Positions 51,787 through 61,079 of a stretch of DNA of 64,000 nucleotides are shown here, one piece after another. A program made the translations under genes and the position numbers. The first letter of the stretch is position 1, and every line of letters starts with the position of its first letter. The notes under the pieces were generated by a model, which searched no databases, was not told the DNA's origin, and saw only the letters and a list, made by a program, of their open reading frames with translations. Source of the DNA: CAJWOS01 sp964502005. Lineage in GTDB: Bacteria; Myxococcota_A; UBA796; UBA2385. The stretch spans positions 62,001-126,000 of the forward strand of contig CAZCUX010000005.1 of assembly GCA_964502005.1 (NCBI GenBank), read 5' to 3'.

Positions 51787-52250
51787 GGTCGTTTGGTCTT
51801 TTGATGTTTGCCTTGACCGCTTGCGGCGGCAAAGACTCTGGCGGCGACGACGCGGGGGGCACCCCACCGGACCTCGCCGGCAAGTACAACGTCGTGGTGC
51901 TGGGCGTGGTGGGTTGCGAGAGCGATCCCATTTGGATTGACGAATGGGCCCGCGGACCCCTCGAAGTCTCGGGCGCCGCGAGCGCGCTTGTCTTCGATTT
52001 CGGCGACGATGCGGTGTTTTCCGGAGATGTGGACGGAAACTGGAACGTTCGGTTCTCCGGCGGCTTCGACTGGCAAGGCGCAACGCTTTCCATCACCGGT
52101 TCGGGCTTGGCGCAAATCGCGGAATCGGACCCCGGCGATGGTTCCCAACTGGCCATCAAGGGCGACATCTCTGCATTTGTGGAGCAAGATGGCGTGGAGG
52201 GGTGTACGGTCGAAGGCCCCTTCGAAGCGACGGAATTGGTGGGCCTCTAA
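51783..52250 (+). CDS. Small lipoprotein
   Basis: The 155-residue protein starts at a GTG overlapping the previous stop by four bases (GTGA). Its N-terminus RSFGLLMFALTACGGKD is a lipoprotein signal with lipobox LTAC. The mature part is beta-rich, with repeated Gly/Asp turns and two later Cys (GCESD, GCTVEG). No family is recognised. Coupling to the cyclase-like gene suggests co-expression. Confidence 0.75.
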   Translation: MRSFGLLMFALTACGGKDSGGDDAGGTPPDLAGKYNVVVLGVVGCESDPIWIDEWARGPLEVSGAASALVFDFGDDAVFSGDVDGNWNVRFSGGFDWQGATLSITGSGLAQIAESDPGDGSQLAIKGDISAFVEQDGVEGCTVEGPFEATELVGL

Positions 52251-52406
52251 CAACAGGGAGAGGGCCCCAAGCCGCGATGAACCGCGCGAAAGCGGCGCAG
52301 GCCTCACGAAGTCGCGCCGTTCAGACGGTATTTCTCGCAATTCGGTCGTTCCCGGGGTAGGGGCGCACGTTGCGGCAGGCTCTACGCGACCTGCCAAGGA
52401 GCCTGG

Positions 52407-52928
52407 ATGAAGTTGTATCGTGCAAAGGTGCCCGCTATCGCTGCGCTGGTCATCGAGCGTCTCAGCCACAGCGGTGCCATCGAAGTCATGGCAGAAAACA
52501 GGGCAGAAGCGGAAAAAGACCTCGTGGCAATCATGGAGGCTTTTTTGGGGCGCGATGGCCAGCTACGCGCCGCCGTGAAAGACCGGATGTCGAGCCACAA
52601 CATTCCATACGAGCGTTTTGGGCGCACGCGGAACCAGTTGGCTGAAGAATGGGGACACCCGCTCGGCGAAGATGTCGAGAAGTTCCTTGCGCGCCAAATG
52701 GTCGAGAACTTCATGATCACCAACTTCGTCGAGGAGGTCTATGCAGAGGACAAGGACCTCTACAAGTCCATTCTCGAGATTTTGAAGGAAAACGACGTCG
52801 ATGAAGATGCGTTGCGGGAAGAAGCCAAGGGCAAAATCAAGAACGTCCGCGAAGGCACCGTCGACTACGAAGTGGCACTCCAACGCGCGATGCGCGACGT
52901 CAAGAAGCGGCATGGCCTCCTGGGCTAA
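52407..52928 (+). CDS. DUF507 family protein
   Basis: The 173-residue protein is all-helical and matches DUF507: an N-terminal half starting KLYRAKVPAIAALVIERL and a C-terminal half with VDEDALREEAKGKIKNVREGTVDYEVALQRAMRDVKKRHGL. The family is found in many deltaproteobacteria and has no established function. AAGGAG precedes the ATG by five bases. The 156-base gap upstream contains no evident feature. The 3' end overlaps the next gene. Confidence 0.85.
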   Translation: MKLYRAKVPAIAALVIERLSHSGAIEVMAENRAEAEKDLVAIMEAFLGRDGQLRAAVKDRMSSHNIPYERFGRTRNQLAEEWGHPLGEDVEKFLARQMVENFMITNFVEEVYAEDKDLYKSILEILKENDVDEDALREEAKGKIKNVREGTVDYEVALQRAMRDVKKRHGLLG

Positions 52929-53643
52929 GCGCGGTTTGTCTGCCGGGTTGGCCGTAGGCGCGTTTGCCTGCGCTGACCCCGCGGAGCAACCTGCGGTTGC
53001 AGAGCCGACGCCCGCCGATGCGATTGCGATGGCGGTCCAGCAAGCCGCGGCAGAAGCTGCACCGGAACCCACGCCTGGACCCGCAGCGTCTCCTGCGCAG
53101 CCTCCTGCGCCGGTGGTGTCCGGCTCCGGGCCGCAAGTGCTGCTTGTGTGGGACAACGTAGGGAGCTTGTACCAGTCCTTCTTTTCTGTGCCCGAAGTGG
53201 TGACCGATTTGTCGGACGGCTTGGCAGGCCAAGTAAATGGTCCCGTCAATGTTTATATCAAGTGGGACGACACGGCCTTTGTCGGCACGATTCGCCTTCG
53301 TGTGTTGCCAGGAACCTTGATTGCGCCGCCGCTTGGACAAGGCAACGTCATCCCGCTCCAGCAGCTTGCGCCCATCACCACCGCTTTGGCGTCGTACCGC
53401 TCGGAGGTGGCAAACCGGTTTGATGTGCGCGTTGCGAGCTTCAAGGTGTCGGTGGAGTCCTTTAGTGGTGCTCGTCACTGCCTCTTTGAAGCCGTAGGTC
53501 GACCGCCGCCCGATGGGCGCGTGGTTTCGCCTTGCGTCGTGCTCAATGGCCAGCAGCGTTGCGGGGAGCCGGGTCCCAATGGCGTGACGTTTTCGCCGGA
53601 GCTCGCCGAAGACATTCGCGCTTGCTTGCAACCGAAAGGCTGA
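52912..53643 (+). CDS. Putative lipoprotein with Pro/Ala-rich linker
   Basis: The 243-residue protein begins ASWAKRGLSAGLAVGAFACADP, where Cys20 may be lipidated although the lipobox is imperfect. A Pro/Ala-rich linker (about 22-65) leads to a C-terminal domain with DVRVASFKVSVESFSG and Cys residues in CLFEAVG, PCVVLNGQQRC and ACLQPKG. This domain resembles the C-terminal part of AgmX/TonB-like proteins common in myxobacteria, but the match is loose. It overlaps the DUF507 end by 17 bases and converges on the sigma-factor gene three bases away. Confidence 0.62.
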   Translation: MASWAKRGLSAGLAVGAFACADPAEQPAVAEPTPADAIAMAVQQAAAEAAPEPTPGPAASPAQPPAPVVSGSGPQVLLVWDNVGSLYQSFFSVPEVVTDLSDGLAGQVNGPVNVYIKWDDTAFVGTIRLRVLPGTLIAPPLGQGNVIPLQQLAPITTALASYRSEVANRFDVRVASFKVSVESFSGARHCLFEAVGRPPPDGRVVSPCVVLNGQQRCGEPGPNGVTFSPELAEDIRACLQPKG

Positions 53644-53646
53644 CCG

Positions 53647-54414
53647 TCAGGCAACAAATGTCGAGAGGTGCTCTTCGAGGCGCCGCTTGATGCGGGTGTG
53701 AAGCTGGCTCACGCGCGACTCGGTGACGCCGAGGATGTTGGCGATTTCCCGGAAGGTCGCGTCTTCATAGTAATACAGGCGAATGATGGCTTGGTCGCGT
53801 TCGGAGAGGTTGTCGGAGAGCACGGCGCGAATGGCATTGTCGAGGTCGCGGCGCGAGACCGTGGACTCCAGGCCCTCGGAATCGGAAGCCAACTTGTCGC
53901 CGATAGTGCCCTCGTCTTCGTCGCCTTCTTCGGTGCTGACGAGCACGCGAACGTCTGCAGTTCGGATGAGCTCCGCCATGCGCTCGTCGTCGACTCCCAA
54001 GAAGTCTGCGAGCTCGGAGAGGGTGGGGGCGCGGTCGAGCTGGGCTTTGAGTTCTTGGCGCGCGCGGTCGATGCGGTTGGCGCGGTCGCGAACGGAGCGG
54101 GGAACCCAGTCGTTCTTGCGCATCTCGTCGACAATAGCACCCTGAACGCGAAGGCGGGCATAGGCGTCGAAGGTTTCGAAACGATTGCTTTCGAAGCGGT
54201 CGACGGCGTCAATCAGACCGAGGGTGCCAATATGAACCAAGTCATCGGCGTCGACGCAGCGTGGATACCGCTTGGCCATGCGGTACGCAACCCGCCGGAC
54301 CATTGGGTAGTACTTGAGGATAAGCTCGTCTCGCTCGGAAGGGCTGAGTCGAGCGGAGCCTCGTTCGGTCGAAGTCGTGGGGGCCTGGGCGACGATGTTG
54401 GTGCTGGTTTGCAT
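53647..54414 (-). CDS. FliA/WhiG-type sigma factor
   Basis: The 255-residue factor has sigma regions 2 (YPMVRRVAYRMAKRYP, DADDLVHIGTLGLIDAVDRFE, FDAYARLRVQGAIVDEMRKNDWVPRS), 3 (RARQELKAQLDRAPTLSELADFLG) and 4 (LSERDQAIIRLYYYEDATFREIANILGVTESRVSQLHTRI). This is the sigma-28 (FliA/WhiG) group, controlling motility, development or stress genes. No anti-sigma gene is adjacent. GGAGG four bases before ATG 54414 is a good ribosome-binding site. The upstream genes on the same strand are secreted or envelope proteins; whether they are its regulon is unknown. Confidence 0.93.
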   Translation of the reverse strand: MQTSTNIVAQAPTTSTERGSARLSPSERDELILKYYPMVRRVAYRMAKRYPRCVDADDLVHIGTLGLIDAVDRFESNRFETFDAYARLRVQGAIVDEMRKNDWVPRSVRDRANRIDRARQELKAQLDRAPTLSELADFLGVDDERMAELIRTADVRVLVSTEEGDEDEGTIGDKLASDSEGLESTVSRRDLDNAIRAVLSDNLSERDQAIIRLYYYEDATFREIANILGVTESRVSQLHTRIKRRLEEHLSTFVA

Positions 54415-54471
54415 GCTACCTCCGAGTACGCCCAGGGTTGATGCAACTTCCGTGCCAACAGCAAGAGGACG

Positions 54472-55737
54472 CTATTGCTGCATCTTGTCCGGGTTTTCGT
54501 TCGCCTGGTGTATCTCTGGCGATACACCATCTTCCGGGGGGGTGGTTTTTGATACAGGTAGACCGGTATCCCAGTCTACACGCTCCGTACCGTATGGCTG
54601 TTCGCCTTTGTCGAGCATGCGGAGTTTTTCGCGTAGATTCGTAAATGCGACGTTCGAATGGAGTTGCTTGCCTTCTACGCCCCAAAGCAGCATGGAGCAG
54701 ACGTAGTCCTCTCGGGGGAGCCATTCGAAACGGTTGCCGTAAAATGCCGAAATTCGCGCCCGTTCGTGTTTTTCCAGATCCAAAATATGTAGTTCCGGCG
54801 GTGTCGCTTCCCGCGGCGCCCACTCGGGAAGCGTCTTTACCCACTGCTCCTTTCGTGCGTCCTCGCGTGCTTTTCGAGCGGGATCGAGTTCGCGCCACGT
54901 TTCCTGTTTGAACAAGCTGATGGGGGCACCATCCTGTTCAACCATGACATACCGGCCGCCGGGATGGGGTATCGCGCGCTTGCCGGCGGGGAGATGGGCC
55001 AGCTCGTCGCCATTTTGGCGGTTGCGAATCGTGAGCCCTTCGGCGGTACGAAACGCGACAATATCTCCGCCTACGCTCAAGGCTTCGACGGGGCCGTCCC
55101 ACCAAGGAAGAAGCGGGGTGGTCTCGGAGGTCAGGGGGTCGAACTGGTACGCACGGCGCACACCGTCGTCGCCCAATGCTGTCATGGCGATTTGGGTGCC
55201 GTTTCCGGCTGCCTGGAGGTCGCTCGGCGCGCGAACCGTGAGGTTGACCAGCTCGAGCGCCGCGGAACCTCGGTCATACAGTGCAAGCCGCCATGGTCCT
55301 GTCGCGGCAGAGGCGGTCTGCTGGGCGACGTCCTCGCTGCTACCAAGCTCGACGCTGCCGCTCGGACCAAGGGGGATAGCGAGGTAGTTGTCGCGTATCC
55401 AAGTGGCGCGGCCCACGGGGGTTTCCGTGGGAATGGTCTCAATGTCGCGGGTCTCACCGACGAGGATATGTCCGCCGTGGGTGAGCTGGAAATACAGCAA
55501 GGTTGCGTCAGGAGACCACGTGGCGGCTGCGAACTTGTTGGAGCCGCAGGGGCGAAACGCGAGGTTGAGCGCGTGCTTGCCCGTCAGGAAGCGAATTTCC
55601 CCCTCGTCGCACTCCGCATAGGCTTGGGCGACGTCCTGGGAGAAGGTGCTCTCGCCATAAAGGTCGTCTCGGTCGCAACCGCTCGACGACAGCACGAGTG
55701 CAGGGCCCAGGCCGAGGGCGACGAAGAGGCGGTTCAT
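54472..55737 (-). CDS. Propeller-like lipoprotein
   Basis: The 421-residue protein has a lipoprotein signal (FVALGLGPALVLSSSGCDRD) and repeated WxP(D)xxLLYF-type strands (AATWSPDATLLYFQL, VALTVRAPSDLQAAG-like segments) suggesting a TolB/WD-like beta-propeller. Function is not recognised. ATG 55737 overlaps the M14 carboxypeptidase gene by four bases, so translation is coupled; a farther start at 55809 would run deep into that gene. The lipidated Cys suggests an outer- or inner-membrane anchor in the periplasm. Confidence 0.7.
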   Translation of the reverse strand: MNRLFVALGLGPALVLSSSGCDRDDLYGESTFSQDVAQAYAECDEGEIRFLTGKHALNLAFRPCGSNKFAAATWSPDATLLYFQLTHGGHILVGETRDIETIPTETPVGRATWIRDNYLAIPLGPSGSVELGSSEDVAQQTASAATGPWRLALYDRGSAALELVNLTVRAPSDLQAAGNGTQIAMTALGDDGVRRAYQFDPLTSETTPLLPWWDGPVEALSVGGDIVAFRTAEGLTIRNRQNGDELAHLPAGKRAIPHPGGRYVMVEQDGAPISLFKQETWRELDPARKAREDARKEQWVKTLPEWAPREATPPELHILDLEKHERARISAFYGNRFEWLPREDYVCSMLLWGVEGKQLHSNVAFTNLREKLRMLDKGEQPYGTERVDWDTGLPVSKTTPPEDGVSPEIHQANENPDKMQQ

Positions 55738-57599
55738 GCGAAATGTCTCCGAAACAAGGGGTACAGCAGGATGGCGCCCAGCCAGGGGTCGGTGCTTGGG
55801 CCTTGGCACCCGCAGGTGCTGGCGGCGTCCGACGCCTCGGGTAGACCCGTATCCCGTTCATTGGTTCCCGAAATCTCAGGCCCAAGGTGCCACGGCAATC
55901 CGGTGAGGTCGTGTATCGCTATTGGGCCACCGGGTCCCCACAAGAGGACATCAATCTTCTGCGCGGGAGGCAATGGCGGGGGTGTCCACCGGATGCCATC
56001 GTCCGTTGTCACCGCCCAGTTGTGGGTGGAAACGGGCACGCCGTCTGCGAAAAACCACGCCTCGATTCCGTCGCCGGGTGGGTCAATTTGGACCGTCAGG
56101 CTTTGTCCGTCCCACCAAAGCGAGCGAATGTCGGGTACGTCTTGTCCTTCGACCCAAAGCACGGCGGCGTCGGGGATTTCCTCTGTGCCGACCCACCAGC
56201 GACCGGGGGCTTCTCCCTGGGTGTTCCATCGAAGTACGCCGTCAACGGCAGTGGTGACGAATCGGGCACCATCGGGGGTGGAAATCCACAGTTCGCCGTC
56301 GAGGGGTGGGTCCAACGTGAGGGTCGCGGTTTCGCCGATGCGGACAATCGGGGGCCACACTTGCCAATGGGCGCGGGGTGCAAGTCGGCGGAGCGCGGCG
56401 GTCTCGCGTGCGATGGGCAAGGGTACTTCGGTTGGCGAATAGCCCGGTGCAGCGGCGACGAAGGCACTGGCGGGGCCCGCGGGACGGGCTGTGGTGCCAT
56501 CTATCGCCGACCACGTCGCGCGACCAACGTCGGCGGGCTGGAGCGTTCCTTGCAGTGCGTGGCCGGATGCGGCGTCGACCAACTGGATGGCTTCCGCGGG
56601 TGCGCTGTGCAGAAACGCCATGAGCGCGGGAACATGCGCGGCGAGATACGGTGCGGGGTCAGCAGGGGCCTTGGATGTGCTGACTTCGACCGTCCACTCG
56701 AACGCGCCCCAGACGCCATAGAGCCAATCGTTGGAGTCCCCCTGCGTCGTGTACCAAGATGCGCCTTGTAGGCCGTAAAACGACGCATCGTCGACAATGT
56801 GGACGTAGTCTTGTGCGGTGTCTTGAAACTGGGGAGCGTCGTCCGGGGGGGCGACGGTGTAATTCCACGGCCAGCCGATGTTTGTGGCGCCGGCATGGAC
56901 TGCGATGGACCATGTGGCCGGCGCGCGAACGGCCAGGGCCTGCATCGCGCGGGTTTCCGGCTCGGAGAAGGGGTACGGACCTGCGTGAAATTCGTCTTCC
57001 GACCAAAAGTAGCCGTAGTTTCGGTTGAGGTCGACATCGTGGGCGTTGTCGCGCTGCATCGCGTCGATGCCATCGGGGTTGACGTGCGGTATCAACCAGA
57101 CGGCGTGGGTTTCTAAGAACTGCGCAGTCGTTGCATCTCCTTCGGCCGCAGACAACAAGGCTTCTGCGAGGTGCAATACGACTTCGGCGGAAATGGGTTC
57201 GTCGCCGTGGTGGGCGCCATGGACGCGCACATGAATGCGCGCATCATCATCCCCGATGCGCAGCGCGACGATGGGACGTCCTTCTACGCTATAGCCGAGG
57301 TCTACGCGCTTTGCCCAGCGAGGATTCGCGCTGCACCAAGCGTCCATCTTCGCGACGGCAGCCGCAGGGGTTGTATACGCAGGGGGCAGCTCCGGGGGCG
57401 GCCCAGGCAGTGTGTGGGCCGCGATGCCCTGCGCGGACAGCCAGGCGCGCCCTTCGGCATCTGCGCGCACCACGAGGGCGCCCGGCGTCGAAGACGCAAG
57501 CAAACCGACGTGGGGCCCGCGAATCTGTTCGGGGGTCCACCCGTCGGGGAGCTCCACGCGTAGCTCTTGGGTGGACCTGTACGGAGGGTCACCCGACAT
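55734..57599 (-). CDS. M14-family zinc carboxypeptidase, MYXO-CTERM-like tail
   Basis: The 621-residue protein contains an M14 catalytic domain (about 75-340): zinc ligands in HHGDE (His131, Glu134) and SIAVHAG (His235), substrate Arg in LNRNYGYFW (Arg193) and catalytic Glu305 in FEWTVEV. Beta-rich accessory domains follow. The tail STCGCQGPSTDP - short hydrophobic run - FRRHFA resembles MYXO-CTERM. The start MSGDPPYRSTQE gives no signal peptide; the frame is open upstream for 24 codons but encodes Arg-rich sequence with no signal. The export route is therefore unclear. Confidence 0.85.
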   Translation of the reverse strand: MSGDPPYRSTQELRVELPDGWTPEQIRGPHVGLLASSTPGALVVRADAEGRAWLSAQGIAAHTLPGPPPELPPAYTTPAAAVAKMDAWCSANPRWAKRVDLGYSVEGRPIVALRIGDDDARIHVRVHGAHHGDEPISAEVVLHLAEALLSAAEGDATTAQFLETHAVWLIPHVNPDGIDAMQRDNAHDVDLNRNYGYFWSEDEFHAGPYPFSEPETRAMQALAVRAPATWSIAVHAGATNIGWPWNYTVAPPDDAPQFQDTAQDYVHIVDDASFYGLQGASWYTTQGDSNDWLYGVWGAFEWTVEVSTSKAPADPAPYLAAHVPALMAFLHSAPAEAIQLVDAASGHALQGTLQPADVGRATWSAIDGTTARPAGPASAFVAAAPGYSPTEVPLPIARETAALRRLAPRAHWQVWPPIVRIGETATLTLDPPLDGELWISTPDGARFVTTAVDGVLRWNTQGEAPGRWWVGTEEIPDAAVLWVEGQDVPDIRSLWWDGQSLTVQIDPPGDGIEAWFFADGVPVSTHNWAVTTDDGIRWTPPPLPPAQKIDVLLWGPGGPIAIHDLTGLPWHLGPEISGTNERDTGLPEASDAASTCGCQGPSTDPWLGAILLYPLFRRHFA

Positions 57600-57625
57600 C
57601 GTGGCTTCCGTGGTTGCGAAGCGGC

Positions 57626-58954
57626 TTAGAGGTCGGCGTCGGCGTCGGCAACATCGAGGTCTGAAGGCTCAAACGCAACGGTCTCTACGCCCGTCAGGTC
57701 TGCATCCAACTGCCGCAAGAGCGCGTCGCGATGCTTCTGGAAGGCCGCCATCTCGCCAGCCGGAATCGGCTCGTCGCCGCGCGGAAGCGGTACCGTCAAT
57801 GGGTTGACGTATTTGCCGTTGACCCAAAACTGGTAGTGAAGATGGGGGCCCGTGGCCAAGCCTGTGCTTCCAACATAACCAATGATGTCGCCCTGCCGTA
57901 CTTTCTGACCTTGGCGAACCGAGATGCGCGAAAGGTGGCTATAGCTGGACTCGTAGGGGCCTTCGTGGTCGAGCTTGACGAAGCGGCCATGACCGCCGCT
58001 GGGACCCGCTACGCTGACGACCGCGTCACCGACCGCGTGGATGGGTGTGCCGGTGGGCGCGCCAAAATCGACGCCGTTGTGCGGGCGTCGGGTCTTGAGA
58101 ACGGGATGGAACCGGTTCTTGTTGAATCCCGATGTGACGCGGCTGAACTTCAACGGCGAGCGCAAAAACGGCCGCTTACGGGCCTTTCCGCTCGCATCGT
58201 AGTAGCGAGTGACACCATCACTTGTGGTGAATCGAATCGCTACGTACTCTTCGCCATTGTTGGTGAAGCGGACGGCCAAAGGCGCGCCCAATCGCTGTAC
58301 TTCGCCATCAACGAGGAGCTCGTCGACGACCATCCGTGCGGTAGCGCCCGCGCGAATTTCCGTGTTGAAGTCGATGTCGTAGCGGTAGACATCGGCCAGT
58401 GCGACGATGTCAGCAGCACGAAGCCCAGCGGCAGTAGCCGCACCCCAGAGGGTGCGCTCGACCACGAACTGGCGCACGGCCGGCCGGCGCTCGTACATGA
58501 TTTCATCGACGCGCGCGGACCAAATGCCATCGATGTTTTCGACCATAAGCGTGCGGTCGGCGTCGAGCTTGTACGAGAGGGCATCTGCTTTGTCGGACCC
58601 AGGTTGGTACCGAAAGCGCAGCTCTTTTCCCGCTCGAATCTTGGTGAGGTCGTAAAACTCTTTGGCGACCGTGAGCACCGCCGCGGTGGGGAGCCCGTGG
58701 GAGGGCAAAATCCGACCCAGCACCTCTCCGGCGGAGATGGTGTGGTCGACCCAGTGGGGCTCTTCGGGCTGCTCGACCGCGGTCGTCGCGGGAGATGCAG
58801 AATCTTCGGGCGGAGGCGCTACCTCCGCCAGCACTTGTTCCGCGGTATCGGCGGTCGACGACAAACGTGGCCGTATGGGCAGTAGCGCAATCACCATGCC
58901 GGCGATGACGGAACCGAGAACGAGCGTCACAATTGGACGAACGGCAGAGGGCAT
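57626..58954 (-). CDS. M23 peptidoglycan endopeptidase (MepM-like)
   Basis: The 442-residue protein has a membrane anchor or signal (8-26), a Pro/Glu linker, an OapA/LysM-like region (70-115), a middle domain, and a C-terminal M23 domain with His292 and Asp296 (HNGVDFGAP), His340 and the HLH pair (371-373). Such lysostaphin-like enzymes cut peptide cross-links of peptidoglycan during growth. All zinc ligands are present, so it should be active. It precedes the M14 gene by 26 bases; with it and the kinase it forms an envelope-related run. Confidence 0.93.
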   Translation of the reverse strand: MPSAVRPIVTLVLGSVIAGMVIALLPIRPRLSSTADTAEQVLAEVAPPPEDSASPATTAVEQPEEPHWVDHTISAGEVLGRILPSHGLPTAAVLTVAKEFYDLTKIRAGKELRFRYQPGSDKADALSYKLDADRTLMVENIDGIWSARVDEIMYERRPAVRQFVVERTLWGAATAAGLRAADIVALADVYRYDIDFNTEIRAGATARMVVDELLVDGEVQRLGAPLAVRFTNNGEEYVAIRFTTSDGVTRYYDASGKARKRPFLRSPLKFSRVTSGFNKNRFHPVLKTRRPHNGVDFGAPTGTPIHAVGDAVVSVAGPSGGHGRFVKLDHEGPYESSYSHLSRISVRQGQKVRQGDIIGYVGSTGLATGPHLHYQFWVNGKYVNPLTVPLPRGDEPIPAGEMAAFQKHRDALLRQLDADLTGVETVAFEPSDLDVADADADL

Positions 58955-59068
58955 CGGGGAAGCCCCATGGGGAAAAGCGTGGAGATGGGTGGGCGCCCAC
59001 GAGGGGGGAGGGGAGGTGCGCGCCGCGGGGAGGGGGAGATGGATCGAGGGTCCATCCGTGGAACAAGC

Positions 59069-60412
59069 CTAACGCATGAGCAGCCAAGCGACGAGGGCTG
59101 CGACCACCAACAATCCAACAGAACCGCCCACCAACAGGCCACCTACGATTGCTTTCACAAGCGAGGGGTCGACGCCCGAAGGGGCGGAGGCAGGTGGCGC
59201 ATTTGTTGGTGCGGAGGGGGTGGCAGCGAAAATGGGCGCCTGGGGAACAGGGGCGGTGGACGTGTGCGGAACGGCGGGTGGCGCGATGGGTACGCGCGGT
59301 GGATGCACGACGGGGGGTGGAACATCCACAAGGCCGGGGTCGGCGAGGCGGGGCGTAGGCCGAGAGGGTTCCACGGGGCCCGACGTCTGCTCATCGGCGA
59401 GGTCGATGGTGCGGCCCACAAGTCCGGCGGCATCCTTTCCGGGGCCTCGCCCGTCCAATATTTCGGAAACGGCTTGGCGCGCCCAAAGACGGAGGCTGTC
59501 GCCCGAAAGGTTCCCCGAGACGCGGTCGAGAATAGACTCGACCGTGTGTGCATCGGGGCGCCGCGTGTGGTCCCAGCGCAACATATGCTCGAAGCAGGGC
59601 AACATCGGGCCGTAGTCTGCGGCCAACAAGGACAAGCGACTTTGAAGACGGCGCTCGTGGGAGTCCTGCCGAACCTTTGGTTGGCCATACGGTTCGCCCG
59701 TGGCGACTTGCCACAACGAGACAGCGAGTCCGTAGACATCGGCCGCAGGTGACACCTCACCGGTGACGATGTATTCGGGTGCCATGTAATTGAGCGTGCC
59801 GAGAACCAGTTGGCCGGTGTGGCTCTCACGGGCGTCAAATCGGGCCCGTGCCACACCAAAGTCGAGGAGCTTTACACCGCCGGAGCGGGTGACCATGATG
59901 TTTGCGGGCTTTACGTCGCGATGAATGACGTTGAGGGGCTGCCCCGTGGTGGGGTGGCGGGCGAGGTGTGCGCGACTCAAGCCGCCTGCGACCAACGCGC
60001 CAATCTCGGCCAGCGCACGCGCGGACGGACGCATGCCCTTGTCTGTGAGCGTTTGAAGGTCGACACCTTCAATGTACTCCATCAACACCGCATCGCGGTC
60101 GGCCACCCGCGCAATCTCCAGCACTTTGATGATGATGTCGTCTTGTAGCAAGCCCAACAGGCGCGCTTCATCACGGATACGGGAAAGCAGCTGCTCGCCG
60201 TCTTCGGGAGCTTGCTTGTGCAAGACTTTCACCGCGACTTGGCGACGAAAGCCTTGCCGGGACGAAAGCTCGGCCAGATAGACGGTCCCGAAAGCGCCGG
60301 AACCGATGCTACGTTGAAAGGTAAGACTGCGCATCGGCGGCGAAGGTAGCACGCTGGGGCCTTCGAAGCCGATGGGTTTGATGTCTTGTTTGGTAAGAGG
60401 TGCGTCGGACAC
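59069..60412 (-). CDS. Tail-anchored Ser/Thr protein kinase
   Basis: The 447-residue protein has an N-terminal Hanks-type kinase domain (about 32-300) with the Gly loop GSGAFG, Lys62 (VAVKVL), HRDVKPANIM (Asp166), DFG (184-186) and MAPEY. A Pro-rich linker (about 345-412) follows, then one C-terminal hydrophobic helix (421-445) with just two residues after it. The topology is a tail anchor with the kinase in the cytoplasm and no external sensor. The start is GTG at 60412. Motifs indicate activity. Downstream M23 and M14 genes may be targets or co-regulated. Confidence 0.92.
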   Translation of the reverse strand: MSDAPLTKQDIKPIGFEGPSVLPSPPMRSLTFQRSIGSGAFGTVYLAELSSRQGFRRQVAVKVLHKQAPEDGEQLLSRIRDEARLLGLLQDDIIIKVLEIARVADRDAVLMEYIEGVDLQTLTDKGMRPSARALAEIGALVAGGLSRAHLARHPTTGQPLNVIHRDVKPANIMVTRSGGVKLLDFGVARARFDARESHTGQLVLGTLNYMAPEYIVTGEVSPAADVYGLAVSLWQVATGEPYGQPKVRQDSHERRLQSRLSLLAADYGPMLPCFEHMLRWDHTRRPDAHTVESILDRVSGNLSGDSLRLWARQAVSEILDGRGPGKDAAGLVGRTIDLADEQTSGPVEPSRPTPRLADPGLVDVPPPVVHPPRVPIAPPAVPHTSTAPVPQAPIFAATPSAPTNAPPASAPSGVDPSLVKAIVGGLLVGGSVGLLVVAALVAWLLMR

Positions 60413-60469
60413 CCGTGGATACGTTGCGGGTCGCGCTTCCTATCGTTTGGCTGCGCCGAAAAGATCCGC

Positions 60470-61003
60470 TCAGGCGTCGCCTGGACTCATCACCACCATT
60501 GCGGGCGTGAGTCCGAGTTTTTTCAGTGCGAGCTCGTACCGGGCCTCAAGAGGACTTTCGAAGACGATGTTGCTGTCCACATCGGTGAACAGCCAGGACC
60601 CCGAGCGAACCTCCGCATCGAGTTGGCCCGGCGACCAGCCTGCGAATCCGAGGCAGAGCGCAAACGGAACGCCATCTTTTGCCAACTGCGTCAGGCGCTC
60701 GGCGGAGGGGGATACCGCGATTCCCGCGCCGACATTCCAGCCCTCATCCTCGCTCGCGTGCCCTTGCCATAGTACAAATCCGGCGCTGGGCCGAACGGGA
60801 CCGCCAACCCAGGTGGGGCCATCAAAGCGAGCACCTGGCGCAATGTCGAGCTTGTCGAGCACGTCGTCGAGGGACACGGGGCCCTCTCGGTTGACAATCA
60901 GCCCGACCGCTCCATTTTCATCGTGTTGGCAAATGAGCACGACGGTGCGCACGAAGTTGGGGTCGCGCATCGCGGGAGCGGCAATCAACATCCCAAGTGG
61001 CAC
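60470..61003 (-). CDS. YqgE/AlgH family protein
   Basis: The 177-residue protein matches AlgH/YqgE: GMLIAAPAMRDPNFVRTVVLICQHDENGAVGLIVNRE, then WVGGPVRPSAGFVLW and a C-terminal half with CLGFAGWSPGQLDAEVRSGSWLF. The biochemical role is unclear; the family affects alginate and virulence genes in Pseudomonas. The start is GTG at 61003. It lies between clpX and the kinase on the same strand. Confidence 0.92.
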   Translation of the reverse strand: MPLGMLIAAPAMRDPNFVRTVVLICQHDENGAVGLIVNREGPVSLDDVLDKLDIAPGARFDGPTWVGGPVRPSAGFVLWQGHASEDEGWNVGAGIAVSPSAERLTQLAKDGVPFALCLGFAGWSPGQLDAEVRSGSWLFTDVDSNIVFESPLEARYELALKKLGLTPAMVVMSPGDA

Positions 61004-61079
61004 GGAAACCTCGACGCTTGTTCATTCGAATGCACGACCCGGACAGCAGCGGTCGCCAGCGCGGGCCTCTGCGTGATGC

